A DNA stretch of 64,000 nt from contig JAFQVL010000052.1 in NCBI GenBank assembly GCA_017408045.1, positions 1-64,000 on the forward strand. Reading direction: 5' to 3'. This stretch comes from Clostridia bacterium (GTDB taxonomy: Bacteria; Bacillota; Clostridia; Christensenellales; Borkfalkiaceae). Numbering within the stretch: the stretch's first letter is position 1; each line of letters opens with the position of its first letter. Of the stretch, positions 26,953-34,842 are shown in pieces. The position numbers and the translations under genes were made by a program. The notes below the pieces were generated by a model. It had not been told where the DNA came from, did not search any database, and saw only the letters and a program-made list of their open reading frames with translations.

Positions 26953-27780
26953 TTAAATCTTTGGTTTTTTCTTGAAGAGAGAGAATCCTTTTTTCTTTTC
27001 AGGAGGCGGGGGCGCTGCTTCCGCTTGCGCAGTCGCTAACTCCTCACGCGTTTGCTGCAAATATTCCTCGGCGCGACGAATGGTACGTTTGTTTCCTTTT
27101 TCTTGCGCTTTGGCAAGGTCTTCCTCTGCTTTTTCCACGCGGAGTTTGGCGTGCGAAACACGTTCCTCGCGAGTTTTTGCGGCGGCATCTGCCGCGGCAA
27201 GTTGCTCTAAGTACAACTGATTTTCGTTGGGGGTGGGGTCGGGGATTTTCGGCTCGCGGTGGAAGAAACGGGAAACGTTCTCCATGCCGCGTTTGATTTT
27301 TAATACGGGCTCTATATCTGCCATAAAGCCGTCGATAAACAGCTGCGCGCGCCGTTCGATGACGATTGCCAAAAGGTCAAAAATCAGTCCGAACACCACG
27401 GCGAGGGCTTGTCCGCCGATGAGCACAATGAACAGCGGTGTGATTTTTTCGTTGCCGATACAAATACCGTAAACGGCGATGGCAAGCGTATATACCTTGA
27501 CCAGTCGTTTCAGCCACTTAAAGGCGATTTTCGCTCCTTTTTTTAAAGTTTTTTTGCCGTCTAATTCTTTGCCAAAGCTGGTGATGACGAGATAAAACAA
27601 CAGATACGCTGCGGTAGTTCCCAACAAAATCCAGTTGGCAATCTCGTTGCCCGACGGCGCAATCAACGCGTATACAAGGTAAGCAACGTTGACAATCAAA
27701 CCGCCTAAGGTAAAGAGAAATATCAGTTTTTTGATGTCCCGAACCGTCTTGTTAAAGGCGGCTTTGGTGCGTTCAAACAT
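26953..27780 (-). CDS. Membrane protein with coiled-coil tail
   Basis: Protein of 275 aa, no family recognised. The N-terminal ~150 residues carry four hydrophobic segments (for example LIFLFTLGGLIVNVAYLVYAL and LFIVLIGGQALAVVFGLIF, each given only in part here). After residue ~185 comes a charged, Ala/Glu/Lys/Arg-rich region with heptad-like spacing, predicted coiled coil, ending in Pro-rich and Lys-rich tail (PPPPEKKKGF). AAAGGAA precedes the ATG and the gene has its own promoter. A scaffold or envelope-stress role is possible but unproven. Confidence 0.7.
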   Translation of the reverse strand: MFERTKAAFNKTVRDIKKLIFLFTLGGLIVNVAYLVYALIAPSGNEIANWILLGTTAAYLLFYLVITSFGKELDGKKTLKKGAKIAFKWLKRLVKVYTLAIAVYGICIGNEKITPLFIVLIGGQALAVVFGLIFDLLAIVIERRAQLFIDGFMADIEPVLKIKRGMENVSRFFHREPKIPDPTPNENQLYLEQLAAADAAAKTREERVSHAKLRVEKAEEDLAKAQEKGNKRTIRRAEEYLQQTREELATAQAEAAPPPPEKKKGFSLFKKKPKI

Positions 27781-27813
27781 AGTAAATATTTTCCTTTGTG
27801 TTATTCATTCCGT

Positions 27814-27842
27814 ATTATAGCACGGCGGAAAACTTTTGTCAA
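27814..27842 (-). promoter_or_regulatory. Promoter of the coiled-coil membrane protein
   Basis: TTGACA (27842-27837), 17-nt spacer, TATAAT (27819-27814) on the minus strand, between glnN and this gene. Confidence 0.85.
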
Positions 27843-27852
27843 ATTTGGGGGA

Positions 27853-29940
27853 CTATTTCACGCTATACAGCAGCTGGTAATAGTTGGGGAAGGGCCAAAC
27901 GTCGGCAGCGCAGAGCTTTTCTGCCTCGTCTGCGTATTTACGAACGGTCTGCATCGCAGGCACGATGACGTGCGCCGTAATGGTAGCCGCCTCTCTTTCG
28001 TCCTTCGGCAGGATTTCCAATTTCGCGCGCAGGGCGTGCGCAGCGGCGAGCATATGCTCGTTTGCGGTAGCCAGGTCTTTGATGAGCGTTTCTTCGCTGT
28101 CCGTTGGAATGGACGAGAAAGTGGCTTTTTTCATGGTCAAGTTCTCGCACAGACGGGACACGTACGCAGACACCGCAGGATAGATTTGCCCGATTGCCAT
28201 ATCCACCGTGGTGCGCGCCTCTACCAGCACCGTTTTGACGTACGTTTCGAGTTGGATTTTTGCGCGTGCCAACACTTCGTTTTTGGTGTATACGCCCTGA
28301 CGGACGAAAACGTCCACTGTTTCCTTTTTAAACCATTCTTCTGCTGCGTCGGCGGTCGTCTTATGGTTGAGAAGTCCTCTCCGAGCCGCTTCTTCTTCCC
28401 ATTCGGGACCGTAGCCGTTGTAGTTGAAGATGATACGGTAGTGCTTTTTCAGCAATTTTTCGGTGTACCCTTTCACGGCGCTGTCGAAATCCTGCGTTTT
28501 CAGCAACTTTTCCAACTTTTCCACCGCCTCGGCAAACGCCTCTGCAACGATGGTGTTGAGTACGATGTTGGGGTCGGCTACCGATGCGGAAGAGCCGAGC
28601 ATACGGAACTCGAACTTATTGCCCGTAAACGCAAAGGGCGAAGTACGGTTTCTGTCCGTGGAATCTATGGGGAAAATGGGGCTTTCGGGTACGCCGATGC
28701 TCCCTTTTACCGCCTTATGCGGCGTGTAGTTCTTGCCCAAAACAATCGAATCCACCAACGCACCCAACTCGTCGCCGAGGTAGACGGAGATGATGGCAGG
28801 AGGGGCTTCGCCGCCGCCCAAACGGTGGTCGTTTGCCGCCGAGGCAACGCACGCGCGCAATACCCCCTGATGCTTGTCTACCGCTTTGATAACGCAGGCG
28901 AGAATGAGCATAAACAGCAAGTTGCTTTCGGGGTGTTCGCCGGGGTCTAACAGGTTTAAGCCGGTGGTGGACAGCGACCAGTTGTTGTGTTTGCCGCTGC
29001 CGTTGATGCCGATGAACGGTTTTTCGTGCAAAAGGCAGACCAAGCCGTGCTTTCTCGCCACCTTTTTCATAATCTCCATCATCAGCTGGTTGTGGTCCAC
29101 CGCAACGTTGGTGGTGGTGAAGATGGGCGCAAGCTCGTGCTGCGCAGGGGAGGCCTCGTTGTGCTTGCTCTTAGAGAGAATGCCGTACCGCCAGAGCGTT
29201 TCGTCCAAATCCTGCATAAACGCCGCTACGCGGGGCTTTAACGTGCCGAAGTAGTGGTCCTCTAATTCCTGCCCTCTGGGCGCAGCCGCGCCGAACAGCG
29301 TTCTGCCCGTCAAAACGAGGTCCTGCCGCGCTTCCCATACCTTTTCGTCTACGAGGAAATATTCCTGCTCTGGCCCGACGGTGGTGTTCACCTTGTGCGG
29401 CTCGATGCCAAACAACTTCAAAAGGCGTTTTGCCTCACGGTCAATGGCGGTCATGGATTTCAAAAGGGGGGCTTTTTTGTCAAGCGTTTCCCCTGTGTAG
29501 GATACGAAAATGGTGGGAATGTATAAAGTACCTTCCTTGACGAACGCAGGAGAGGTGGGGTCCCAAGCGGTGTATCCGCGTGCCGCCGACGTTGCGCGAG
29601 AGCCGCCCGAAGGGAAGGACGACGCGTCCGGTTCGCCTACGATGAGTGATTTGCCTGTCAGCTGCATAATGACGGCGTCGCCGCCTACCGGCTCGATAAA
29701 ACTGTCGTGTTTTTCGGCGGTGAGGTTGGTCAACGGCTGAAACCAATGGGTGTAATGGGTTGCGCCTTTAGAGAGCGCCCAGTCCTTCATGGCGTTTGCA
29801 ACCGAATCCGCGATGTTCATATCAATCGTTTTGCCTTCGTCAATTGTTTTTCTCAAGGATTTATACACTTCGTTGGGCAAAGTACTGCGCATTACACCGT
29901 CATTAAATACGTTTTCACCAAAAATTTCAGGGATATGCAT
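27853..29940 (-). CDS. glnN: Glutamine synthetase type III
   Basis: Makes glutamine from glutamate, ammonia and ATP; cytosolic dodecamer. At 695 aa it has the length of the GSIII family, well above GSI (~450). GSIII features include FGENVFNDGVM at the N-terminus, GPEQEYFLVD for metal and substrate binding, and the long central stretch with KHNEASPAQHELAPIF. The catalytic region contains NGSGKHNNWS, and the FRMLGSSAS region replaces the adenylylation loop. AAAGGACGG lies before the ATG. It stands alone with its own promoter; no nitrogen-regulator site is obvious. Confidence 0.95.
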   Translation of the reverse strand: MHIPEIFGENVFNDGVMRSTLPNEVYKSLRKTIDEGKTIDMNIADSVANAMKDWALSKGATHYTHWFQPLTNLTAEKHDSFIEPVGGDAVIMQLTGKSLIVGEPDASSFPSGGSRATSAARGYTAWDPTSPAFVKEGTLYIPTIFVSYTGETLDKKAPLLKSMTAIDREAKRLLKLFGIEPHKVNTTVGPEQEYFLVDEKVWEARQDLVLTGRTLFGAAAPRGQELEDHYFGTLKPRVAAFMQDLDETLWRYGILSKSKHNEASPAQHELAPIFTTTNVAVDHNQLMMEIMKKVARKHGLVCLLHEKPFIGINGSGKHNNWSLSTTGLNLLDPGEHPESNLLFMLILACVIKAVDKHQGVLRACVASAANDHRLGGGEAPPAIISVYLGDELGALVDSIVLGKNYTPHKAVKGSIGVPESPIFPIDSTDRNRTSPFAFTGNKFEFRMLGSSASVADPNIVLNTIVAEAFAEAVEKLEKLLKTQDFDSAVKGYTEKLLKKHYRIIFNYNGYGPEWEEEAARRGLLNHKTTADAAEEWFKKETVDVFVRQGVYTKNEVLARAKIQLETYVKTVLVEARTTVDMAIGQIYPAVSAYVSRLCENLTMKKATFSSIPTDSEETLIKDLATANEHMLAAAHALRAKLEILPKDEREAATITAHVIVPAMQTVRKYADEAEKLCAADVWPFPNYYQLLYSVK

Positions 29941-29977
29941 GTCAATATCCGTCCTTTTTTTGAATAGTTATGGCTGT

Positions 29978-30006
29978 ATTATATAGCAAATTTCGGCAAA
30001 AGTCAA
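29978..30006 (-). promoter_or_regulatory. glnN promoter
   Basis: TTGACT (30006-30001), 17-nt spacer, TATAAT (29983-29978), minus strand. Confidence 0.85.
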
Positions 30007-30132
30007 ACAAAACCACGATTTTTAGCGCGGTTTCACAAAAAATGCGTAAAAACAATCATTTACTTGATAAAAACAAGTGAAATACCTATATAATATTGAT
30101 AAAATGATTTATTAAGTTTATAAAATGAACAC

Positions 30133-30170
30133 AAAAAAGAAAAAGCAACCGATAAAAGGCGGTTGCTTTT
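30133..30170 (-). terminator. Terminator of the THUMP methyltransferase gene
   Basis: AAAAGCAACCG and CGGTTGCTTTT form an 11-bp stem; read on the minus strand the hairpin is followed by a T-rich tract. Confidence 0.8.
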
Positions 30171-30198
30171 GATGATTTTAGCGTGTTTTTTGATGGTT

Positions 30199-31347
30199 TT
30201 AGTTGTTGTTTTTGGGCGGTTTTCCAAAATAGGAATACAGACCGCACAAAAGGTTGGCGTTGGAGAGTTGTTTGCGCTTGTCGGCGGATTTTCCAAACCA
30301 ACGCTCGAATTCGGGCAGGGAGGTGAGGACGTAGGCGTTCCAGTCGGGCAAAGCTCGGTACGCCTCGCCGAACTTTCGCATAAGGGCGCGCACCTCTTGG
30401 GTGTCGGACAGCCGTTCGCCGTAAGGGGGATTGCACACCAAAATTCCATACGGCTGCGTAGAGCGAAAATTTCTTGCGTCAGCGACGGAAAAGTGGATGG
30501 CATCCGCAACCCCAGCCTGCCTTGCGTGCGTCTTGGCGATTTCGACGTTTTTGGGATTGATATCGCTGCCGAAAATATGGACGGCTCTATCCTTTCGTTC
30601 GTTGTCCCTTGCCTCGGCGCGAGCGTTTTTAAGGCAATCCTTAGGCACGAAAGCCCAACCCTCAAAATCGAAACTTCGGTGCAGCCCAGGAGCGATATTC
30701 CACGCTTTCATGGCCGCCTCTATGGGGAAAGTACCGCTGCCGCAGAAGGGGTCTGCAAGCGGCTTTTCGCTGTCCTTTTCGGGGTTATAGAAAGTATTGT
30801 CGAGGATTGCCGCCGCCAGCGTTTCCTTCAAGGGCGCGGCAACGGAAAGGGTGCGGTAGCCGCGCTTATGCAAGCCGTCCCCGCTAGTGTCCAAGCTGAC
30901 GATGACTTCGTTGCGGTAGATAGAGAACCCGACGATAGAGCGCGCCCCCGTTTCCGTAAAAGTCTGCCTGCCCGTCTTTTTCTTGTCTGCAAGACGAGAG
31001 ATAATGGCTTTTTTCGCCACACCCCCACAGGCTTTGATTGCCCCTAATACCGATTGCAGGCACTTTCCGTCCATACGGATTTGGGAGTCCATTTCGAGGT
31101 AATCTTCCCAGCGGATTGCGTACATTCCCTCGTATAATTCGTCAAAGGTAGTGGCGGGAAACTGTGCGAGCTTGACAAGCACTCGTTCTCCGCTGCGGAG
31201 CATTACGTTTAGGCGCGCAACGTCCAGCCAGTCCCCCTCTATGCAGATTCTGCCGTTGTCGGCGGGGCACTTTTCGTAGCCCAAACGATTTAATTGTCTT
31301 TTCACCGTTTGTTCCAAGCCCGCGGCGACGGGGATGAGTAATTCCAT
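30199..31347 (-). CDS. THUMP-domain class I SAM RNA methyltransferase (RlmL-like)
   Basis: Predicted 23S rRNA guanine-N2 methyltransferase, 382 aa, like the N-terminal half of E. coli RlmL and B. subtilis YpsC. The N-terminal ~60 residues are ferredoxin-like, then THUMP, then SAM Rossmann fold with DPFCGSGTFPIEAAM and the catalytic VCNPPYGERL. I chose the ATG at 31347 although there is no ribosome binding site, because the protein begins with conserved ELLIPVAAGLE there and because upstream in-frame codons cross the promoter. The -10 box ends exactly 6 nt before this ATG, so the mRNA is predicted to be leaderless. It is divergent from queH. Confidence 0.88.
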   Translation of the reverse strand: MELLIPVAAGLEQTVKRQLNRLGYEKCPADNGRICIEGDWLDVARLNVMLRSGERVLVKLAQFPATTFDELYEGMYAIRWEDYLEMDSQIRMDGKCLQSVLGAIKACGGVAKKAIISRLADKKKTGRQTFTETGARSIVGFSIYRNEVIVSLDTSGDGLHKRGYRTLSVAAPLKETLAAAILDNTFYNPEKDSEKPLADPFCGSGTFPIEAAMKAWNIAPGLHRSFDFEGWAFVPKDCLKNARAEARDNERKDRAVHIFGSDINPKNVEIAKTHARQAGVADAIHFSVADARNFRSTQPYGILVCNPPYGERLSDTQEVRALMRKFGEAYRALPDWNAYVLTSLPEFERWFGKSADKRKQLSNANLLCGLYSYFGKPPKNNN

Positions 31348-31353
31348 ACGCTT

Positions 31354-31382
31354 ATTATAATCCTTTTTATTCCGTTCGTCAA
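31354..31382 (-). promoter_or_regulatory. Leaderless promoter of the THUMP methyltransferase
   Basis: TTGACG (31382-31377), 17-nt spacer, TATAAT (31359-31354), then AAGCGT and the ATG. Initiation about 7 nt after the -10 would place +1 at or next to the start codon. Confidence 0.85.
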
Positions 31383-31397
31383 GCGTTGGAAAATACA

Positions 31398-31426
31398 TTG
31401 ACAAAAGGAAAATTGAGTGCTATAAT
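31398..31426 (+). promoter_or_regulatory. Leaderless promoter of queH
   Basis: TTGACA (31398-31403), 17-nt spacer, TATAAT (31421-31426), then ACGGCT and ATG. It is back-to-back with the methyltransferase promoter, the two -35 boxes being 15 nt apart. Confidence 0.88.
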
Positions 31427-31432
31427 ACGGCT

Positions 31433-32071
31433 ATGAACAAGCCCAACTACGACAAGAAAATGCAATCGCAAATCGCCGATTTGCCTAAAGGCACGCCGCT
31501 ACTTTTGCACAGCTGCTGCGCGCCCTGTTCTACGGCGTGTTTAGAGCGATTGCACGATTTTTTCTCCATTCGCGTATTCTATTATAATCCGAATATAGAC
31601 GCGCGCGAGGAGTACGAAAAACGCAAAGCCGAACAAATCCGTTTTTTAGAGGAAACGGGCTGGGCGCAGATTGTCGATTGCGACCACGATGCCAAGGCGT
31701 TTGCGGAAATGGCAAAGGGATTAGAAAACGAGCCGGAAAGAGGGGCGCGGTGCTACCGTTGCTATGCGCTCCGCTTAGAGGAAACGGCAAAGAAAGCCAA
31801 GGATTTAGGAATAAAATACTTTGCTACGACCTTGACGCTCAGCCCCTTAAAAAACGTCGAGTGGCTGAACGAAATCGGGCAAAAAGTAGGGGACAGGTAC
31901 GGGTTGACGTACTTGTATAGCGATTTTAAAAAGCAGGGGGGATACCTGCGTTCGTTGGAACTTTCCAAACAATACGGGCTGTATCGTCAGGATTTTTGCG
32001 GCTGCAGCTTTTCAAAGAGAAATGAAAGTGATTTAGAAGGCAAGGACGATGCGGTTTTGTCGATGGTATGA
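31433..32071 (+). CDS. queH: Epoxyqueuosine reductase QueH
   Basis: Catalyses the last step of queuosine tRNA modification, reduction of epoxyqueuosine to queuosine, without cobalamin; 212 aa. The Cys motifs that hold the [4Fe-4S] cluster and metal are visible: HSCCAPCS near residues 26-33, CYRCYALRLEET in the middle and FCGCSFSK near the C-terminus. TTLTLSPLKN is also characteristic. No ribosome binding site precedes the ATG, and the TATAAT ends 6 nt before it, so a leaderless mRNA is predicted. The PHP-domain gene follows after 12 nt. No other queuosine genes are nearby, and a separate QueG-like protein is at 40269-40946. Confidence 0.92.
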   Translation: MNKPNYDKKMQSQIADLPKGTPLLLHSCCAPCSTACLERLHDFFSIRVFYYNPNIDAREEYEKRKAEQIRFLEETGWAQIVDCDHDAKAFAEMAKGLENEPERGARCYRCYALRLEETAKKAKDLGIKYFATTLTLSPLKNVEWLNEIGQKVGDRYGLTYLYSDFKKQGGYLRSLELSKQYGLYRQDFCGCSFSKRNESDLEGKDDAVLSMV

Positions 32072-32083
32072 TAGAGGTAACGA

Positions 32084-32788
32084 ATGTATAAATATGAAAT
32101 GCACGCACACACCCATCCTTGCAGCGGTGGCGGCGGCGATATTATCGAGCATATAGATTGCTTAATGGAAAAGGGCTTTTCGGGGATGGTTATTACCAAC
32201 CATTTTTACCGTGGGGATACGTGCATTCCGCGCAGCCTGCCTTGGGGAAAATTCGTATTGCCGTACGCGGAAGATTTTTTCTTGGGGAAGAAGTATGCCG
32301 AAGGGAAGGATTTTGACCTATTATTCGGTATTGAGGAGCATATTGCTGGCGGCAGGGAGATTTTGGTCTACGGCATTACGCCTGCGTTTTTGTGCGACCA
32401 CCCAGAGTTGAAGAATGCAGACTTAAAACAATATGCCGAGGCTGTACACCGTGTGGGCGGTATGCTGTTTCAGGCACATCCCTATCGCATACGGGAATGG
32501 ATTATCAACCCCACCCCTTTTGCGGAAGTTGGTATTTTGGATGGTATTGAGGTATACAACGGCGGCAACGCTTACGAGGAAAACGCGCTTGCCGAGGCGT
32601 TTGCCAAGGAGAAGGGACTGCGGGGGATTGCCGGCTCGGACGTGCATCAAAGCAGCCACGCAGGGATAGGTGGTATTTGCTCCAAGGTGCGCATTCGGGA
32701 TAATGAAACGTTGCGGAAGGTCTTAAAGAGCGGAGAATATACCCTCTACCAGGATGAGCAGCGGCGTAAGATGAGAAAGGGGGAATAA
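32084..32788 (+). CDS. PHP-domain metal-dependent phosphoesterase
   Basis: Protein of 234 aa with the PHP fold. Metal ligands are visible in EMHAHTHPCSGGG at the N-terminus, in ITNHFY, in GIEEHI, in FQAHPYR and in the C-terminal GSDVHQSSHAG. The family includes histidinol phosphatases and 5'-3' nucleotide phosphoesterases; this short member lacks the DNA polymerase modules. GAGGT precedes the ATG. It lies 12 nt after queH in a probable operon queH-PHP-TRIC-lysC-acyltransferase. The substrate is unknown. Confidence 0.82.
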   Translation: MYKYEMHAHTHPCSGGGGDIIEHIDCLMEKGFSGMVITNHFYRGDTCIPRSLPWGKFVLPYAEDFFLGKKYAEGKDFDLLFGIEEHIAGGREILVYGITPAFLCDHPELKNADLKQYAEAVHRVGGMLFQAHPYRIREWIINPTPFAEVGILDGIEVYNGGNAYEENALAEAFAKEKGLRGIAGSDVHQSSHAGIGGICSKVRIRDNETLRKVLKSGEYTLYQDEQRRKMRKGE

Positions 32789-32789
32789 C

Positions 32790-32843
32790 ATGTCTATCGT
32801 GTGTAAATTCGGCGGTACGTGCAGTTTTTCTAAAAAGAGGTAA
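32790..32843 (+). pseudogene. Duplicated 5' fragment of lysC (17-codon remnant)
   Basis: The first ten codons (MSIVCKFGGT) are identical in protein sequence to the start of lysC at 33521 and differ at only three third-codon positions. After codon ten the similarity stops and the frame ends with CSFSKKR and TAA. The ATG is placed one base after the stop of the PHP gene. The end of the remnant carries the AGAGGT used by the next gene. It is best explained as a scar of insertion of the TRIC gene into the PHP-lysC junction. It may still be translated. Confidence 0.8.
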
Positions 32844-32847
32844 TTGA

Positions 32848-33513
32848 ATGACACCGAGTGAAATTATTTTATTGGTATTAGAAATTATCGGCACGGTCGC
32901 CTTTGCCGTATCGGGAGCGTTCGCGGCAATCAAAGCCAAGTTGGATATTTTCGGCGTGCTGTTTATCGGCTGTATCACGGCGGTGGGCGGCGGTATCACG
33001 CGCGACCTGCTCATCGGCGATACACCGCCTAGAATTTTCGACAACCTGCATATTTTGGCGATTGCGGCGACGTCTGCGGTAGTGGTGTTCGTGGCGGCGT
33101 ATTTGTCCCGTAAGCAGTTCTTAATCACGTACGAACATTTCGAGCCGATTCAGAACGTCTTTGATGCGTTCGGGTTGGCGGCGTTTTCCGTAACAGGTAC
33201 GGAGATTGCGTTCACAAGCGGACTTGCGGAAAATCCCGTGCTTGCCATACTTCTTGGTGTGTTGACGGGGGTTGGCGGCGGTGTATTCCGCGACGTGTTG
33301 ACTTCGACGACCCCGTACATTTTCAAAAAGCACGTGTACGCTTTGGCGTCTATCGGCGGCGCAAGCGTGTATTACGTGATGCGCTCGTTTGTGGAAACTA
33401 AAACGCCGTTAATGCCTTCGCTAGTGGCGATGGTTTTGGTGGTCTTGGTGCGGTTGCTTGCGGCAAAGTACCGTTGGAGTTTGCCCAAGGTAAAATTGGA
33501 AGAAGAGGAATAA
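32848..33513 (+). CDS. TRIC-family (UPF0126/YicG-like) membrane channel
   Basis: Membrane protein of 221 aa with two repeats of three helices plus a seventh segment. The signature glycine-rich motif appears in each repeat: AVGGGITRDLLIGDTPP near residue 45 and GVGGGVFRDVLTSTTP near 133. Prokaryotic TRIC channels conduct monovalent cations as homotrimers. AGAGGT lies inside the end of the lysC remnant. The gene is inserted between PHP and lysC, leaving 7 nt before the lysC start. No link to aspartate metabolism is known, so its presence here is probably due to insertion. Confidence 0.88.
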   Translation: MTPSEIILLVLEIIGTVAFAVSGAFAAIKAKLDIFGVLFIGCITAVGGGITRDLLIGDTPPRIFDNLHILAIAATSAVVVFVAAYLSRKQFLITYEHFEPIQNVFDAFGLAAFSVTGTEIAFTSGLAENPVLAILLGVLTGVGGGVFRDVLTSTTPYIFKKHVYALASIGGASVYYVMRSFVETKTPLMPSLVAMVLVVLVRLLAAKYRWSLPKVKLEEEE

Positions 33514-33520
33514 GGAAAAT

Positions 33521-34831
33521 ATGTCTATCGTATGCAAATTTGGCGGTACGTCGTTGGCGTCCGCAGACAACGTACGCCGCTGCGCGGAGATTGTAAAGAG
33601 CGACCCTCGTCGCCGCTACGTGGTGGCTAGCGCGCCGGGCAAGAAAACACCCGAAAGTAAAAAGGTTACCGACCTGCTGCTTGCCTGCCACAAGAATCGC
33701 TTTCAAGAGCAGGCGTTTGCCGAATCTTTCGCAGGGATAGAGAGCGCTTTTCGAGAGATTGCGACCCTTGCGCCCGACTTTCCGATAGAAGAGGAGCTTG
33801 CGGCAATCCGCCGTCAAATTCAGTTCTCGGAAACGAGCCTCGATTTCGTCCTTTCAAGAGGGGAATACTTAAATGCAAAATTGCTTGCCGCCATTTTAGG
33901 CTACACCTTTTTAGACGCGGCAAAGTTCGTGCGCTTTCAGGGCGGCGAGTTGGATTTGCCTGCCACCATCGAGCAAGCAAAGGATATTGACAGAGAGGGC
34001 AGATACGTCGTCCCCGGATTTTACGGAGTGGACGAATACGGCTACGTCAAGACGTTCAGCCGCGGCGGCAGCGATATTACCGGCAGCATCGTAGCGAGGG
34101 TATTTGGCTGCGAGGCGTACGAAAACTGGACGGACGTAGATGGGATTTACGTTGCCGATCCGCGCGTCATTCCAAGGGCGAAAAAGGTAGAGCAGGTATC
34201 TTTTAGAGAGCTTCGTGAAATGTCGTATATGGGGGCTTCGGTGCTCCATTCGGAAACGCTGTTGCCTATTTTTGAACAGCCCATACCCATTTACTTAAAG
34301 AACAGCTTTGCGCCTGAAAAATCGGGCACGGAGATTTTGAAAAAGCGCACGCAGGTGGCGGAAAGAGAAGTGATTACCTGTATCACGGGTAAGAACGATT
34401 ACACCTGTATCCAGATTTCAAAAATGATGCTGGATAAACAGCTTGGGTTTGTTAAAAAAGCGACTTCGGTATTCGAAGAATACCACATCAACATTTCACA
34501 CACCCATTCGGGGCTTGACAACCTCTGCTTTTTCGTCGAGCAATCGGAATACAAGACCATCGGTTTTGCGGATTTTTTAGAGGTGTTAAGAGCGCGCATT
34601 GACGCAGACAAAATTAAGGGGTATGACAACTTGGCGTTGCTTGCTGTCATCGGGCACGACCTTTCGGAAAAAGTGGGTCTGCTCGCCACCGTGTTCAACG
34701 CGCTTTCCAAGCACGAAATTGGGGTGCGAACGATTTACCAAAGTATCAGCGAATGCAACGTGATTATCGGCATTGAAAACGCGGAACTGATGAAGGCGGT
34801 GCAAATCGTCTACGCCGAGCTGGTGGGGTAG
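33521..34831 (+). CDS. lysC: Aspartate kinase
   Basis: Phosphorylates aspartate, the first step to lysine, threonine and methionine; cytosolic, 436 aa. The kinase domain has VCKFGGTSLA at the start, FSRGGSDITGS and the DGIYVADPR region. Two ACT domains follow residue ~300 (ITGKNDYTCIQISK and LLAVIGHDLSE), which bind allosteric amino acids. It is monofunctional, lacking a homoserine dehydrogenase extension. GGAAAAT precedes the ATG, a modest ribosome binding site. The acyltransferase gene follows after 11 nt. A copy of its first ten codons lies 730 nt upstream. Confidence 0.94.
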   Translation: MSIVCKFGGTSLASADNVRRCAEIVKSDPRRRYVVASAPGKKTPESKKVTDLLLACHKNRFQEQAFAESFAGIESAFREIATLAPDFPIEEELAAIRRQIQFSETSLDFVLSRGEYLNAKLLAAILGYTFLDAAKFVRFQGGELDLPATIEQAKDIDREGRYVVPGFYGVDEYGYVKTFSRGGSDITGSIVARVFGCEAYENWTDVDGIYVADPRVIPRAKKVEQVSFRELREMSYMGASVLHSETLLPIFEQPIPIYLKNSFAPEKSGTEILKKRTQVAEREVITCITGKNDYTCIQISKMMLDKQLGFVKKATSVFEEYHINISHTHSGLDNLCFFVEQSEYKTIGFADFLEVLRARIDADKIKGYDNLALLAVIGHDLSEKVGLLATVFNALSKHEIGVRTIYQSISECNVIIGIENAELMKAVQIVYAELVG

Positions 34832-34842
34832 TAGGTGAAACG

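Noticed and set aside
30060-30100. Promoter-like TTGATA...TATAAT between glnN and its upstream gene
   Set aside because: The spacer is 19 nt and no gene or terminator pairs with it, so it is likely chance in AT-rich DNA.
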